Source: Cereibacter azotoformans (lineage in GTDB: Bacteria; Pseudomonadota; Alphaproteobacteria; Rhodobacterales; Rhodobacteraceae). From it: a stretch of DNA of 64,000 nucleotides. Below, piece by piece: positions 1 through 11,637 of the stretch. The notes under the pieces were generated by a model. It ran no database searches. It was not told the DNA's origin and worked only from the letters and a program-made list of their open reading frames with translations. Location: the NCBI GenBank assembly GCA_017599285.1, contig JAGFXX010000001.1, positions 1,984,001 to 2,048,000 of the forward strand, in the 5' to 3' direction. The translations under genes were made by a program, and so were the position numbers. Numbering within the stretch: position 1 is the stretch's first letter; each line of letters opens with the position of its first letter.

Positions 1-312
1 CGCCTCGGACGCATAGGCCACGCTCCGCCCTTCGGCGAGGGCGCGCAGGAGCCGCGGGCGCGCCACCCCTCCGTTGTGATCGTGATAGGCCACCAGCGGC
101 CGTGATCCGAGGGGAATGCCGTGGATCTCCATCAGGTGGCGCAGCGTCCGCGTATCCTCGGCCGCCAGCACATCGGCCGTCCGCAGGATGTCGAGCGCGC
201 GGAGCGTGATGTCACGCGCGGCCCCGATCGGGGTTGCGATGAAATGCAGGCCCGCCTCGAGCGGGCGGCCCCCGCCGAGGTCCGCGTCCGGCTCGGCTTC
301 GCCGATGGTCAT
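1..312 (-). CDS. rsmI: 16S rRNA (cytidine1402-2'-O)-methyltransferase RsmI, N-terminal part
   Basis: The gene begins at an ATG at position 312 and runs off the left edge, so only the first 104 codons are present. RsmI uses S-adenosylmethionine to methylate the ribose of C1402 in the decoding centre of the small ribosomal subunit. The visible part has the family's N-terminal signature: FIATPIGAARDITLRALDIL at about residues 29-48, AAEDTR at about 60-65, and a YHDHN motif at about 84-88. It is divergent from the LpoA-like lipoprotein gene, with 81 bases between the two starts. The rsmI/LppC-family divergent pair is common in proteobacteria. The identification is firm; nothing can be said about the missing C-terminal half. 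Confidence 0.9.
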   Translation of the reverse strand, partial: MTIGEAEPDADLGGGRPLEAGLHFIATPIGAARDITLRALDILRTADVLAAEDTRTLRHLMEIHGIPLGSRPLVAYHDHNGGVARPRLLRALAEGRSVAYASEA

Positions 313-393
313 GGCGCTGCTCCTTCCAAAGTTGCCATCCCGGGTGCGACCGCTTAGGCTCGGGCCGGCATAGCAACGGGATGAGGAGCCAGC

Positions 394-1569
394 ATGTTGT
401 CCGTTCTCAGCCGCGCCCGCAAGTCGCTGGGCCGCGCCGCGGTCGCGCTTGCGGCCCTGGCAGTCGCCGCGTGTGAGCCCGTCACCACGGCCGGCAGCGG
501 CCCTGCGGTGGACAGGTCGCAACCGGTGCCGGTCGCGCTGCTCGTGCCCGCGGGATCGGGCCAGGCGAGCGACGAACTCCTCGCCCGCAGCCTCCAGAAC
601 GCGGCCCGTCTGGCGGCCGCCGATCTCGGCAACGTGCAGATCGACCTCCGGGTCTACAACACCGCCGGACAGCCGTCGCGCGCCGCAACGGTCGCCGCTC
701 AGGCCGTCGAAGAGGGGGCGAGGATCATCCTCGGCCCGGTCTTCGCCCAGGAGGCCAACGCCGTGGGCGCCGCCGTGGCCCCCAGCGGCGTGAACGTGCT
801 CAGCTTCTCGAACAATCCCGACATTGCCGGCGGCAATGTCTTCGTCCTCGGTCCGACCTTCCAGAACACCGCCAACCGGCTCTCGCGCTATGCCGTCAGC
901 CAGGGCAGCGGGCGGATCATGGTGGTGAACGATCGCAACACCGCCGGGCAACTCGGCCGGACGGCGGTCGAGCGGGCGGTCGCGCAATCGGGCGGCACAC
1001 TGGTCGCGGCGATGGACTACGAGTTCTCGCAGAACGGCATCGTGTCGGCCGCACCCGGCATCGTCGAGCGCGCGAAGGCGAGCAACGCGCAGGCCCTGTT
1101 CCTCACCGCGGACACGGCGGGGGCATTGCCGCTCGTGACCCAGCTTCTGCGCGAGAACGGCCTGCCGGCGGACACGGCCCGTTTCATCGGTCTGACCCGC
1201 TGGGACATTCCCTCGGCCACGCTCTCGCTGCCGGGCGTCCAGGGCGGCTGGTTCGCCCTGCCCGATCCGGGCGTCTATGGCCAGTACGAGCAACGTTATC
1301 GCGCGGCCTACGGCGAGGCGCCGCATCCGATTTCGGGCCTTGCCTACGATGGCGTCGCCGCGGTCGGAGCGCTGCTCAAGCGCGGGGCATCCGACGGGCT
1401 CAGCGGCCGCGCCCTGACCCAAGGCTCTGGATTCGTCGGCGTGAACGGCATATTCCGGCTGCTCAGCGACGGCACCAACGAACGCGGATTGGCCGTCGCC
1501 CAGATCCGCAACAACCAGGTGGTAGTGATTGACCCCGCGCCGCGAAGCTTCGGTGGCGCCGGCTTCTGA
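394..1569 (+). CDS. LpoA/LppC-type penicillin-binding protein activator lipoprotein
   Basis: This 391-residue protein begins with a lipoprotein signal peptide: basic residues, a hydrophobic stretch LAALAVAAC and a lipobox cysteine near residue 27. The mature part has the periplasmic-binding-protein fold of the LppC family, with ILGPVF at about residue 109 and FSNNPDIAGGNVFVLGP at about 138-154. In gammaproteobacteria the homologue LpoA stimulates a class A penicillin-binding protein from the outer membrane. Here only the C-terminal binding-protein-like domain is present, as is usual in alphaproteobacteria, so an activating role is inferred. The gene's last 41 bases overlap the start chosen for glnD. 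Confidence 0.8.
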   Translation: MLSVLSRARKSLGRAAVALAALAVAACEPVTTAGSGPAVDRSQPVPVALLVPAGSGQASDELLARSLQNAARLAAADLGNVQIDLRVYNTAGQPSRAATVAAQAVEEGARIILGPVFAQEANAVGAAVAPSGVNVLSFSNNPDIAGGNVFVLGPTFQNTANRLSRYAVSQGSGRIMVVNDRNTAGQLGRTAVERAVAQSGGTLVAAMDYEFSQNGIVSAAPGIVERAKASNAQALFLTADTAGALPLVTQLLRENGLPADTARFIGLTRWDIPSATLSLPGVQGGWFALPDPGVYGQYEQRYRAAYGEAPHPISGLAYDGVAAVGALLKRGASDGLSGRALTQGSGFVGVNGIFRLLSDGTNERGLAVAQIRNNQVVVIDPAPRSFGGAGF

Positions 1570-4345
1570 GCCCGGCGCTTCGCAGGATCCGCTCTTTTCC
1601 GGGCTGATCCTGCCCCGCTCCCGCATCATCGACCCCGAGGCGCTGACGCGCAGCATCCTCGCCGAGATCGATGCGGTGTCTCCCACCGACCCGAAGGCCG
1701 CCCGCGCCATCGCCGTCCGCCAGATGACGGAGGCGAAGGCGGCGGGCAACCGCGCCCTTTCCGAGACCTTCGAGGCCCGCCCGCGCGAGGCCCGCGGCCT
1801 GATCCGCGCCCAGGCCGTGCTGACCGACGGGCTGGTCACCACCGCCCTCCGCGTCGCCTGCGAGCGGCTTCATCCGCTGCCAAACCCGACCGAGGCGGAG
1901 CGCGTGGCCGTCCTTGCCGTCGGCGGCTATGGCCGGGCCGAGATGGCGCCCCATTCCGATGTGGACCTGCTGTTCCTCACGCCCTGGAAGATGACCCCCT
2001 GGGCCGAGATGGTGATCGAGAGCATGCTCTACATGCTCTGGGACCTGCGGCTGAAGGTGGGCCATTCCAGCCGCACCGTCCGGGACTGCCTCCGCCTCGG
2101 GCGCGAGGACATCACGATCCGCACCGCCCTTCTCGAACATCGCTTCCTTGCCGGGCACGAGCCCCTCGCGCACGAACTCGACGAAAAGCTCTGGACCGAC
2201 CTCTTCCGCGGAACCGGCCCCGAGTTCATCGACGCCAAGCTCGAGGAACGCGCCCAGCGCCACAAGCGGCAGGGCGGCCAGCGCTACGTGCTCGAACCCA
2301 ACGTGAAGGAGGGCAAGGGCGGGCTGCGCGACCTCCAGACGCTCTACTGGATCGGGAAATATCTCAACCGCGTGCCCTCGGCCTCGGGTCTCGTGGCGGC
2401 GGGGCTGCTCACGCGCGACGAGTTCGAGACCTTCGAGCGCGCCGAGGCCTTCCTCTGGGCGGTGCGCTGTCACCTGCACTACATCACCGGCCGCGCGACC
2501 GACCAGCTCACCTTCGACATACAGGTCGAGGTGGCCTCACGCATGGGCTATGCCGACGTCCGCGGCCGCCGCGGGGTCGAGATCTTCATGCAGGACTACT
2601 TCCGCCACGCGACGCGCGTGGGCGAGCTGACCCGCGTCTTCCTCGCCCAGCTCGAGGCGCGCCACGAAAAGCGCGAGCCCAAGCTCATGGGTCTCTTCCG
2701 GCGCAAGAAGCGGCTGAAGCCGGGCTACAGCCTCGTGAACGGCCGGATCGACGTCAGCGACCCCAAGGCCTTCCTCGCCGACAAGCTGAACATCCTGCGC
2801 ATCTTCGAGGAGGCGCTGCGCACCGGCCTGCTGATCCATCCCGGCGCCATGCGGATCATCGCGGCCAACCTGCATCTGATCGACGAGGAGATGCAGCACG
2901 ACCGCGAGGCGAACCGGATCTTCCTCGACACGCTTCTGAAGCACGGCAACCCCGAGCGCGCGCTGCGCCGGATGAACGAACTGGGCGTGCTCGGCGCCTT
3001 CATCCCCGAGTTCGAGCGCATCGTCGCCATGATGCAGTTCAACGTCTACCATCACTACACGGTGGACGAGCACACCATCCAGTGCATCTCGACGCTGGCG
3101 CAGATCGAGCGGCACGAGCTGGACGAGGAACTGCCGATCGCCAACCGGATCCTGACCGAGGGGATCAACCGACGCGTCATCTATGTGGCGCTGCTCCTGC
3201 ACGACATCGGCAAGGGCCGCCCCGAGGACCATTCGATCCTGGGCGCCCAGATCGCCCGCCGCGTCGCCCCCCGCTTCGGGCTGAACGCCGAGGAATGCGA
3301 GACGGTGGAATGGCTTGTCCGCTACCACTTGCTCATGTCCGACATGGCGCAAAAGCGCGACATCGGCGACCCTCGGACGGTGCGCGACTTCGCCAAGGCG
3401 GTGAAGTCGAAGAAGCGGCTTGACCTGCTGACCGTGCTTACCGTCTGCGACATCCGCGGCGTGGGGCCGGGCACCTGGAACAACTGGAAGGCCCAGCTTC
3501 TCCGCAAGCTCTACCGCGACACGGTGACGGCGCTGGACGCGGGGCTCGAGAGCCTGAACCGCGAGAACCGGGCCGACGAGGCCAAGCGCGCGCTGCGCGA
3601 GATGCTCGAGGACTGGGACCCGAAGGAGCTGAGGGCCGAACTTGCCCGTCACTACCCGCCCTACTGGCAGGCGCTCTCGAACGCAACACACGCGGTCTTC
3701 GCGCGGATGCTGCGGAACCTCGGCGAGGACGAGATCCGCATCGACCTCGACCCCGATCCCGACCGCGACGCCACCCGCGCCTGTTTCGCGCTGGCCGACC
3801 ATCCGGGCATCTTCTCGCGGCTTGCGGGGGCGCTGGCGCTGGTGGGCGCGAATGTGGTGGACGCACGCACCTACACCACCAAGGACGGCTATGCGACGGC
3901 CGTCTTCTGGATCCAGGATGCCGAGGGCTCGCCCTACGAGATCAGCCGCCTGCCCCGCCTGACCAGCATGATCGACAAGACGCTCAAGGGCGAGGTCGTG
4001 GCCCGCGAGGCGCTGCGCGACCGCGACAAGGTGAAGAAGCGCGAGTCGCAGTTCCGCTTCCCCACCCACATCGCCTTCGACAACGAGGGGTCGGACATCT
4101 ACACGATCATCGAGGTGGACACGCGCGACCGGCCCGGCCTGCTCTATGACCTGACGCGGACGCTGGCCGCCAACAACATCTACATCGCCTCGGCCGTGAT
4201 CGCGACCTACGGGGCGCAGGTGGTGGACAGCTTCTATGTGAAGGACATGTTCGGCCTCAAGCTGCACCAGAAGACCCGGCAGGAGACGCTCGAGAAGAAG
4301 CTGCGCCAGGCGATCCTCGAAGGCGCGGAGCGGGCGCGGCAGTGA
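1529..4345 (+). CDS. glnD: bifunctional [PII protein] uridylyltransferase / uridylyl-removing enzyme
   Basis: GlnD senses glutamine and uridylylates or deuridylylates the PII proteins GlnB and GlnK, setting nitrogen assimilation. The protein is about 938 residues. The nucleotidyltransferase domain shows GGYGRAEMAPHSDVDLL at about residues 131-147; a GlnD linker domain follows. The HD domain that removes UMP has LLHDIGKGRPEDHS at about residue 555, and two ACT domains lie at about 755-830 and 862-930. I chose TTG at 1529 because an AGGTGG sequence precedes it at good spacing. A GTG at 1553 would give 930 residues and is a real alternative. The gene overlaps the preceding lipoprotein gene in another frame, and its TGA overlaps the GTG of murJ by four bases, so the three are probably co-transcribed. 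Confidence 0.95.
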   Translation: MTPRREASVAPASEPGASQDPLFSGLILPRSRIIDPEALTRSILAEIDAVSPTDPKAARAIAVRQMTEAKAAGNRALSETFEARPREARGLIRAQAVLTDGLVTTALRVACERLHPLPNPTEAERVAVLAVGGYGRAEMAPHSDVDLLFLTPWKMTPWAEMVIESMLYMLWDLRLKVGHSSRTVRDCLRLGREDITIRTALLEHRFLAGHEPLAHELDEKLWTDLFRGTGPEFIDAKLEERAQRHKRQGGQRYVLEPNVKEGKGGLRDLQTLYWIGKYLNRVPSASGLVAAGLLTRDEFETFERAEAFLWAVRCHLHYITGRATDQLTFDIQVEVASRMGYADVRGRRGVEIFMQDYFRHATRVGELTRVFLAQLEARHEKREPKLMGLFRRKKRLKPGYSLVNGRIDVSDPKAFLADKLNILRIFEEALRTGLLIHPGAMRIIAANLHLIDEEMQHDREANRIFLDTLLKHGNPERALRRMNELGVLGAFIPEFERIVAMMQFNVYHHYTVDEHTIQCISTLAQIERHELDEELPIANRILTEGINRRVIYVALLLHDIGKGRPEDHSILGAQIARRVAPRFGLNAEECETVEWLVRYHLLMSDMAQKRDIGDPRTVRDFAKAVKSKKRLDLLTVLTVCDIRGVGPGTWNNWKAQLLRKLYRDTVTALDAGLESLNRENRADEAKRALREMLEDWDPKELRAELARHYPPYWQALSNATHAVFARMLRNLGEDEIRIDLDPDPDRDATRACFALADHPGIFSRLAGALALVGANVVDARTYTTKDGYATAVFWIQDAEGSPYEISRLPRLTSMIDKTLKGEVVAREALRDRDKVKKRESQFRFPTHIAFDNEGSDIYTIIEVDTRDRPGLLYDLTRTLAANNIYIASAVIATYGAQVVDSFYVKDMFGLKLHQKTRQETLEKKLRQAILEGAERARQ

Positions 4346-5883
4346 AACCGATCTCTCTTGCACGCGGCTTCCTGACGGTGGGCGGCTGGACGCTGCTCAG
4401 CCGCGGCGCGGGCTTTGCCCGCGACGTGATGATGGCGGCCTATCTGGGCGCGGGACCGGTGGCCGAGGCGTTCCTGATCGCCTTCTCGCTGCCCAACATG
4501 TTCCGCCGCTTCTTTGCCGAGGGCGCCTTCAACATGGCCTTCGTGCCGATGTTCGCCAAGAAGCTCGAGGGCGGCGAGGATGCCAAGGGCTTTGCGCGCG
4601 ACGCCTTTTCCGGCCTCGCGGGGGTGCTGGTCGCCTTCACGCTCCTGGGCACGCTTCTCATGCCCTGGCTGGTGCTGGCGATGGCCTCGGGCTTTGCCGG
4701 GGACGCGCGCTTCGATCTCGCCGTCGAGTTCGGCCGGATCGCCTTTTCCTACATCCTCTTCATCTCGCTGGTGGCGCTGCTGTCCGGAGTGCTGAACGCC
4801 TTCGGCCGCTTCACCGAGGCGAGCTTCGTGCCGGTGCTGATGAACCTGATGTTCATCGCGGCCATGCTGCTGGCCGACCGGCTGGGCTGGGACATGGGCC
4901 TGACGCTCGCCTGGACGGTGCCGGTGACGGGCGTCGCGCAGTTCCTGTTCACCTGGTTTGCCGCCAGCCGCGCGGGCTTCACGCTCTGGCCGCACCTGCC
5001 GCGCCTGACGCCGGAGCTGAAGCGGCTGGCGGTGATCGCCGCGCCCGCGGTGCTGGCGGGGGGCGTGGTTCAGGTGAACCTGCTTGTGGGGCGTCAGGTG
5101 GCCAGCTTCACCGAGGGCGCCGTCGCTTGGCTCTCTTACGCCGACCGGCTCTACCAGCTGCCGCTGGGGGTGGTGGGCATCGCCATAGGAACGGTCCTTC
5201 TGCCCGATCTCTCGCGGAGGCTGCGGGCCGGCGACGAGGCCGGAAGCCGCGCCTCGTTCAACCGGGGAACCGAGTTCGCGCTGATGCTGACCCTGCCGGC
5301 GGCGGTGGCGCTGGTGATGATCGCGCTGCCTCTGACGCAGGTGCTGTTCGAGCGCGGGGCCTTCGGGCCCGAAGACAGCTGGAACACCGCGCTGGCGCTG
5401 GCGGCCTACGGCCTCGGGCTGCCGGCCTTCGTCCTGCACAAGGTTCTGCAACCACTCTATTACGCCCGCGAGGATACGCGGCGGCCGTTCTACTATGCCG
5501 TGGTCTCGATGGGCGTGAATCTCGCCTTCGCGGTCGGCCTGATGCCGGTGCTGGGCTTTCTCGCCGCGGCCCTGGCGACGACCGTCTCGGGCTGGGTCAT
5601 GGTCTGGCAACTCTGGGCGGGGTCGCGCGGCATGGGCGCGGCCACCCGCCTCGACGAGCGGCTGAGGGCGCGGCTGCCCCGGATCATCGCGGCCTCGATC
5701 TTCATGGGGTTGGTGCTTTACGGGGCGCACCAGATCCTCGGGCCGTTCCTCGGCGATCCCGGCTGGCGCTACCCGGCCCTCGCCCTGCTCGTGGCCACGG
5801 GGATCGTCAGCTACTTCGGCGCAGGCGCCGCGATCGGAGCCTTCCGCCTCTCGGATCTGCGCACGCTTCGCCGGCGGGGCTGA
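4342..5883 (+). CDS. murJ: lipid II flippase MurJ
   Basis: MurJ (formerly MviN) moves the peptidoglycan precursor lipid II across the inner membrane. The 513-residue protein is almost entirely hydrophobic, with about 13-14 predicted membrane spans typical of the MOP exporter superfamily. It carries the family's N-terminal signature (LLSRGAGFARDVMMAAYLG, about residues 19-37) and NMFRRFFAEGAFNMAFVP at about 52-69. Translation begins at GTG 4342, which overlaps the glnD stop codon as GTGA. Linkage of glnD and murJ is common in alpha- and betaproteobacteria. It converges on the rhomboid-like gene with only seven bases between the stop codons. Confidence 0.95.
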   Translation: MKPISLARGFLTVGGWTLLSRGAGFARDVMMAAYLGAGPVAEAFLIAFSLPNMFRRFFAEGAFNMAFVPMFAKKLEGGEDAKGFARDAFSGLAGVLVAFTLLGTLLMPWLVLAMASGFAGDARFDLAVEFGRIAFSYILFISLVALLSGVLNAFGRFTEASFVPVLMNLMFIAAMLLADRLGWDMGLTLAWTVPVTGVAQFLFTWFAASRAGFTLWPHLPRLTPELKRLAVIAAPAVLAGGVVQVNLLVGRQVASFTEGAVAWLSYADRLYQLPLGVVGIAIGTVLLPDLSRRLRAGDEAGSRASFNRGTEFALMLTLPAAVALVMIALPLTQVLFERGAFGPEDSWNTALALAAYGLGLPAFVLHKVLQPLYYAREDTRRPFYYAVVSMGVNLAFAVGLMPVLGFLAAALATTVSGWVMVWQLWAGSRGMGAATRLDERLRARLPRIIAASIFMGLVLYGAHQILGPFLGDPGWRYPALALLVATGIVSYFGAGAAIGAFRLSDLRTLRRRG

Positions 5884-5890
5884 GGACGCC

Positions 5891-6577
5891 TCAGCGCCGG
5901 CGGATCATGTCCCTCACGCGGGCCCAGCCGCCGGGGCTGACGGCGAAGGAGATCAGGAAGCCCGTGACAAAGCCCGCGAGATCGGCCACCCATTCGTAGC
6001 CGCCGCCAAACAGCAGCCCGAAGACAAGCTGGATGCCGAGCAGCAACCCGATCAGGGTGAAGGCGCGGTAGCGGTTGCCGCCTGTCGTGGCGAGCCGGGT
6101 CCAGAGCAGGAAGGTGAAGGCGCCCACCAGCCCGTAGTCGGCCGGATAGGCGCCGATCAGCGGCGCCCTCACCCCCGGCAGCGCGGTGTAGGCCAGCGCC
6201 CCCGCGACGGCCGAGCCGAGGAAGACCGCCGCCACCGCCCAGGGCCGGAACACCTCACCCACCATCTTCCCAAGCGCGAGCAGGATCACCACCGCCATCA
6301 GCGCATGGAGGAAGGTGGCGTGGACGAGCGGATAGGTCACCAGCCGGATCATCCCCTGCCAGGGGAAGGTCTGGGTCTCGATCATCGCGCGCATCAGGTC
6401 GGGCGAGAAGGCGAACCGCTGCCACGCATCCAGCCGCCAGCCCGCCCCCGCACCGCCCCCCACGATCCCGCTCGCCCCCAGCGCCACGACCGCCTCCACG
6501 GCGATGATCGGCAGGGCGAGCAGCCAGACCACGGCCGGCAGCGGATTGACCGGCGGGGCGTTGTAATTGTCGCGCAT
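5891..6577 (-). CDS. rhomboid-like membrane protein lacking the catalytic serine and histidine
   Basis: This 228-residue protein has about six membrane spans and the layout of a bacterial rhomboid intramembrane protease, including YPLVHATFLHALMAVVILLA and a GKMVGEVF segment after the second span. The two catalytic positions are not conserved. The usual GxSG around the nucleophile reads GLVG (DYGLVGAFTF), and the usual AHLGG around the histidine reads ADLAGF. By family rules it should not be a serine protease and may be a pseudoprotease that binds membrane partners. I chose ATG 6577, which has GAGG eight bases upstream; GTG 6583 is possible. It is divergent from trpS and convergent with murJ. 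The fold assignment is fairly firm and the function unknown. Confidence 0.75.
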   Translation of the reverse strand: MRDNYNAPPVNPLPAVVWLLALPIIAVEAVVALGASGIVGGGAGAGWRLDAWQRFAFSPDLMRAMIETQTFPWQGMIRLVTYPLVHATFLHALMAVVILLALGKMVGEVFRPWAVAAVFLGSAVAGALAYTALPGVRAPLIGAYPADYGLVGAFTFLLWTRLATTGGNRYRAFTLIGLLLGIQLVFGLLFGGGYEWVADLAGFVTGFLISFAVSPGGWARVRDMIRRR

Positions 6578-6668
6578 GGGCACCCTCGTCTGGCGCGGGC
6601 GGTCACATTGACGGCCCCTGCCCCGGGGGATAAGGCCAATGGCACCCTTTTACCAGACGGAGCCAACC

Positions 6669-7712
6669 ATGACCGAGCCGGTCCAAACGCCTCAGGTCTT
6701 CCCCACCCGGGTCTTCTCCGGCATCCAGCCCTCGGGCGGGCTGACGCTGGGCAACTATCTCGGCGCGCTGAAGCGGTTCGCCGACATGCAGAAGGACGGG
6801 GTCGAGACCATCTACTGCGTCGTCGACATGCACGCCATCACCGTCTGGCAGGATCCCGCCAAGCTGCGCCAGCAGACCCGCGAGATCGCGGCGGCCTTCA
6901 TCGCCGCGGGCGTCGATCCGGTGCGCTCGATCCTCTTCAACCAGAGCCAGGTGACGGCCCATGCCGAGCTGGCCTGGATCTTCAACTGCGTGGCCCGCAT
7001 GGGCTGGATGAACCGCATGACGCAGTGGAAGGACAAGGCGGGCAAGAACGCCGAAGCGGCCTCGCTCGGCCTCTTTGCCTATCCCGCGCTGATGGCTGCG
7101 GACATCCTCGCCTATCGCGCGACCCATGTGCCGGTGGGCGAGGACCAGAAGCAGCATGTGGAGCTGACCCGCGACATCGCGATCAAGTTCAACAACGACT
7201 TCGGCGTGAACTTCTTCCCCGTGACGGAGCCCGTGATCGAGGGTGTGGCGACCCGCGTCATGAGCCTGCGGGACGGCACCAGGAAGATGTCGAAATCCGA
7301 TCCCTCGGACCAGAGCCGGATCAACATGACGGACGATGCCGACACGATCACGCAGAAGATCCGCAAGGCCAAGACCGATCCCGAGCCGCTTCCCGACACG
7401 ATCGACGGGCTGAAGGACCGGCCCGAGGCGCGCAACCTCGTGAACATCTACGCCGCGCTCTCCCAATCCACGCCCGAGGCGGTCGTGGCCGAGTTCGCGG
7501 GCGCGCAGTTCGGCACCTTCAAGCCGAAGCTGGCCGAGCTGGCCGTCTCGGTGATGGCGCCGATCTCGTCCGAGATGAACCGGCTGATGGCCGATCCCGC
7601 CGAGATCGACCGCATCCTCGGCGCGGGCGCTGACCGGGCCGACGCGCTGGCGCGGCCGATCCTAGAGCAGGTCTATGACATCGTCGGGATGATCCGCTCG
7701 CGGCGGGTGTGA
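6669..7712 (+). CDS. trpS: tryptophan-tRNA ligase
   Basis: TrpRS charges tRNA-Trp with tryptophan in the cytoplasm. The 347-residue protein has the class I synthetase HIGH-like motif in [18 protein letters not shown] at about residues 15-32, and the KMSKS motif (RKMSKSDPS) at about 198-206. Length is normal for bacterial TrpRS. A longer reading from ATG 6639 exists, but ATG 6669 is preceded by a CGGAG ribosome site and gives the family's usual N-terminus. A strong rho-independent terminator lies 31 bases after the stop codon, so trpS is probably the last gene of its transcript. Confidence 0.96.
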   Translation: MTEPVQTPQVFPTRVFSGIQPSGGLTLGNYLGALKRFADMQKDGVETIYCVVDMHAITVWQDPAKLRQQTREIAAAFIAAGVDPVRSILFNQSQVTAHAELAWIFNCVARMGWMNRMTQWKDKAGKNAEAASLGLFAYPALMAADILAYRATHVPVGEDQKQHVELTRDIAIKFNNDFGVNFFPVTEPVIEGVATRVMSLRDGTRKMSKSDPSDQSRINMTDDADTITQKIRKAKTDPEPLPDTIDGLKDRPEARNLVNIYAALSQSTPEAVVAEFAGAQFGTFKPKLAELAVSVMAPISSEMNRLMADPAEIDRILGAGADRADALARPILEQVYDIVGMIRSRRV

Positions 7713-7743
7713 ATGGGCAGCGGCCGGCAAGAAGGCTGACACG

Positions 7744-7773
7744 GGCGCGGGTGCCTGAAACCCGCGCCTTTTT
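7744..7773 (+). terminator. rho-independent terminator after trpS
   Basis: A perfect 9-bp stem (GGCGCGGGT at 7744-7752 with ACCCGCGCC at 7760-7768) with a 7-base loop is followed by five T residues. This is the clearest intrinsic terminator in the window. Confidence 0.9.
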
Positions 7774-7866
7774 CATGCAGGGGACAGGTGCCGGAGGAAC
7801 GGCCGGCACCGACCCCGGCCGGATCCGCGGAGCCTTCGCTGCGGGCCGCCCGTTCGACCGCCGAGC

Positions 7867-8574
7867 CTAGCGGAGGCTGGCTGCCGCGAGGATCGCGCCC
7901 GGCCCCTCGTTCTGCAGGATCACGGCGACGGGCTCGGGCCCCGCGGCGCGGGCGTCGATGGCCAGGGGCGCCTGACCGCCCCAGTCGCCCACGACCTCCC
8001 ACGAGGTCACGATGTTGCGGTAGGTCACGGTCCGGCCCTCGTTCTCGCCGTGCTTGATGGCGACCGTCTCCTCGGGCCGGTAGCGCACCAGCTGGACGCG
8101 CACCGCCTGATCCAGCGGGGGATCGGCCTCGGCGCGGATGCGCAGAACATCGCCCTCGCGTTCGAGCCAGAGACCCACGCGCTCGGCCTTCTGCATGTGC
8201 TTGAGGATCAGCGCGGCCACCTTCTCGGGCGCGTTGCCCTCGACACGGTCCACACCACCGACAATCATCTGCGGCGTGTAGATCGTGCGGCTTCCCACGG
8301 CGCGGGCGTAGGACTTCTGGCGTTGCGTGAACCGCGGGTCGGCGAACTGGTCCTCCCAGCCGATGTAATCCCAGTAATCGACATGAAGCGCGAGGGGGAT
8401 CAGGCGGGGGTCCGAGGCCAGCGCCGCAAGAAACGCATCCGCCGGCGGGCAGGACGAGCAGCCCTGCGACGTGAACAGCTCGACAACCACGCCGGTGTGC
8501 GACTGCGCCTGAGCGAGGCCTGCAATGCCCAGCGAAAGGGCGCAAGCGGCGCCGAGCGTCCATCGCATCTGCAT
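7867..8574 (-). CDS. DUF1223 family thioredoxin-like secreted protein
   Basis: The 235-residue protein starts with a signal peptide ending at about ALAQA (residues 18-23). The mature chain opens with VVELFTSQGCSSCPPADAF, a CxxC motif in a thioredoxin-like fold, as in the DUF1223 family (PF06764). The family's substrate is not known; the signal peptide places it in the periplasm, so a redox role is an inference from the CxxC. The start at ATG 8574 has GGGAG eight bases upstream; an in-frame ATG at 8568 is an alternative. It stands alone, divergent from acnA and tail to tail with trpS. Confidence 0.85.
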   Translation of the reverse strand: MQMRWTLGAACALSLGIAGLAQAQSHTGVVVELFTSQGCSSCPPADAFLAALASDPRLIPLALHVDYWDYIGWEDQFADPRFTQRQKSYARAVGSRTIYTPQMIVGGVDRVEGNAPEKVAALILKHMQKAERVGLWLEREGDVLRIRAEADPPLDQAVRVQLVRYRPEETVAIKHGENEGRTVTYRNIVTSWEVVGDWGGQAPLAIDARAAGPEPVAVILQNEGPGAILAAASLR

Positions 8575-8686
8575 GAGGTCTCCCTGTTCTCTGTCCCCCG
8601 TTCTAGCCCTGCCTGCCGCACCCGTTCCAATCAAGGTTTTGCGAGGCTGACCCGCGAAAAAGCCGCAGGATGACACTGGATTTTCG

Positions 8687-8702
8687 GCATACATCAGTAT
8701 AC
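8687..8702. promoter_or_regulatory. inverted repeat upstream of acnA (candidate operator/promoter)
   Basis: GCATAC at 8687-8692 and GTATAC at 8697-8702 form an inverted repeat with one mismatch and a four-base spacer. TATACA at 8698-8703 could also act as a -10 element. The site lies about 95 bases before the acnA start, in an AT-richer patch of an otherwise GC-rich spacer. No regulator is identified. Confidence 0.4.
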
Positions 8703-8796
8703 AACGCCGCCATCTCCCTTGCGCGACCATGCCCGGTGGGGCAAAACGCGCTCGGAGCACCAAGCCCAACCCTCGCCACGGCGCCAGGAGGACCGA

Positions 8797-11481
<2,685 letters not shown>

Positions 11482-11501
11482 GAACGGATCTGAACGCGAT
11501 G

Positions 11502-11530
11502 CGCCCCGGTCGAAAGGCCGGGGCGTTCTG
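11502..11530 (+). terminator. terminator after acnA
   Basis: A perfect 8-bp stem, CGCCCCGG at 11502-11509 with CCGGGGCG at 11518-11525, is followed by TTCT. The T tract is short, but the position 20 bases after the acnA stop fits an intrinsic terminator. Confidence 0.7.
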
Positions 11531-11573
11531 CTGCGCGGGCCGGGCGATGGCGCGACAGGATCGACCGTCGGAG

Positions 11574-11606
11574 CCTCCGGCGGGGATATTTGGGCCAGAA
11601 TGAAAG
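11574..11606 (-). repeat. interspersed intergenic repeat, copy 1
   Basis: The core GGATATTTGGGCCAGAATGA is the reverse complement of the element found after parE (41498-41550) and between proS and lolC (47789-47846). The flank CCGTCGGAG / CTCCGGCGG forms a small palindrome next to the core, as the other copies also have a GC-rich stem beside it. It lies in the convergent gap between acnA and ccmG. Confidence 0.7.
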
Positions 11607-11637
11607 CCGGCGGATGCGCCTTCGGGCGCGGAGGCCC

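Noticed and set aside
2537..4363. A 600-codon minus-strand open frame opposite glnD
   Set aside because: Composition is that of an antisense frame (many His, Arg, Val and Asp) with no domain; the plus-strand glnD is unambiguous.
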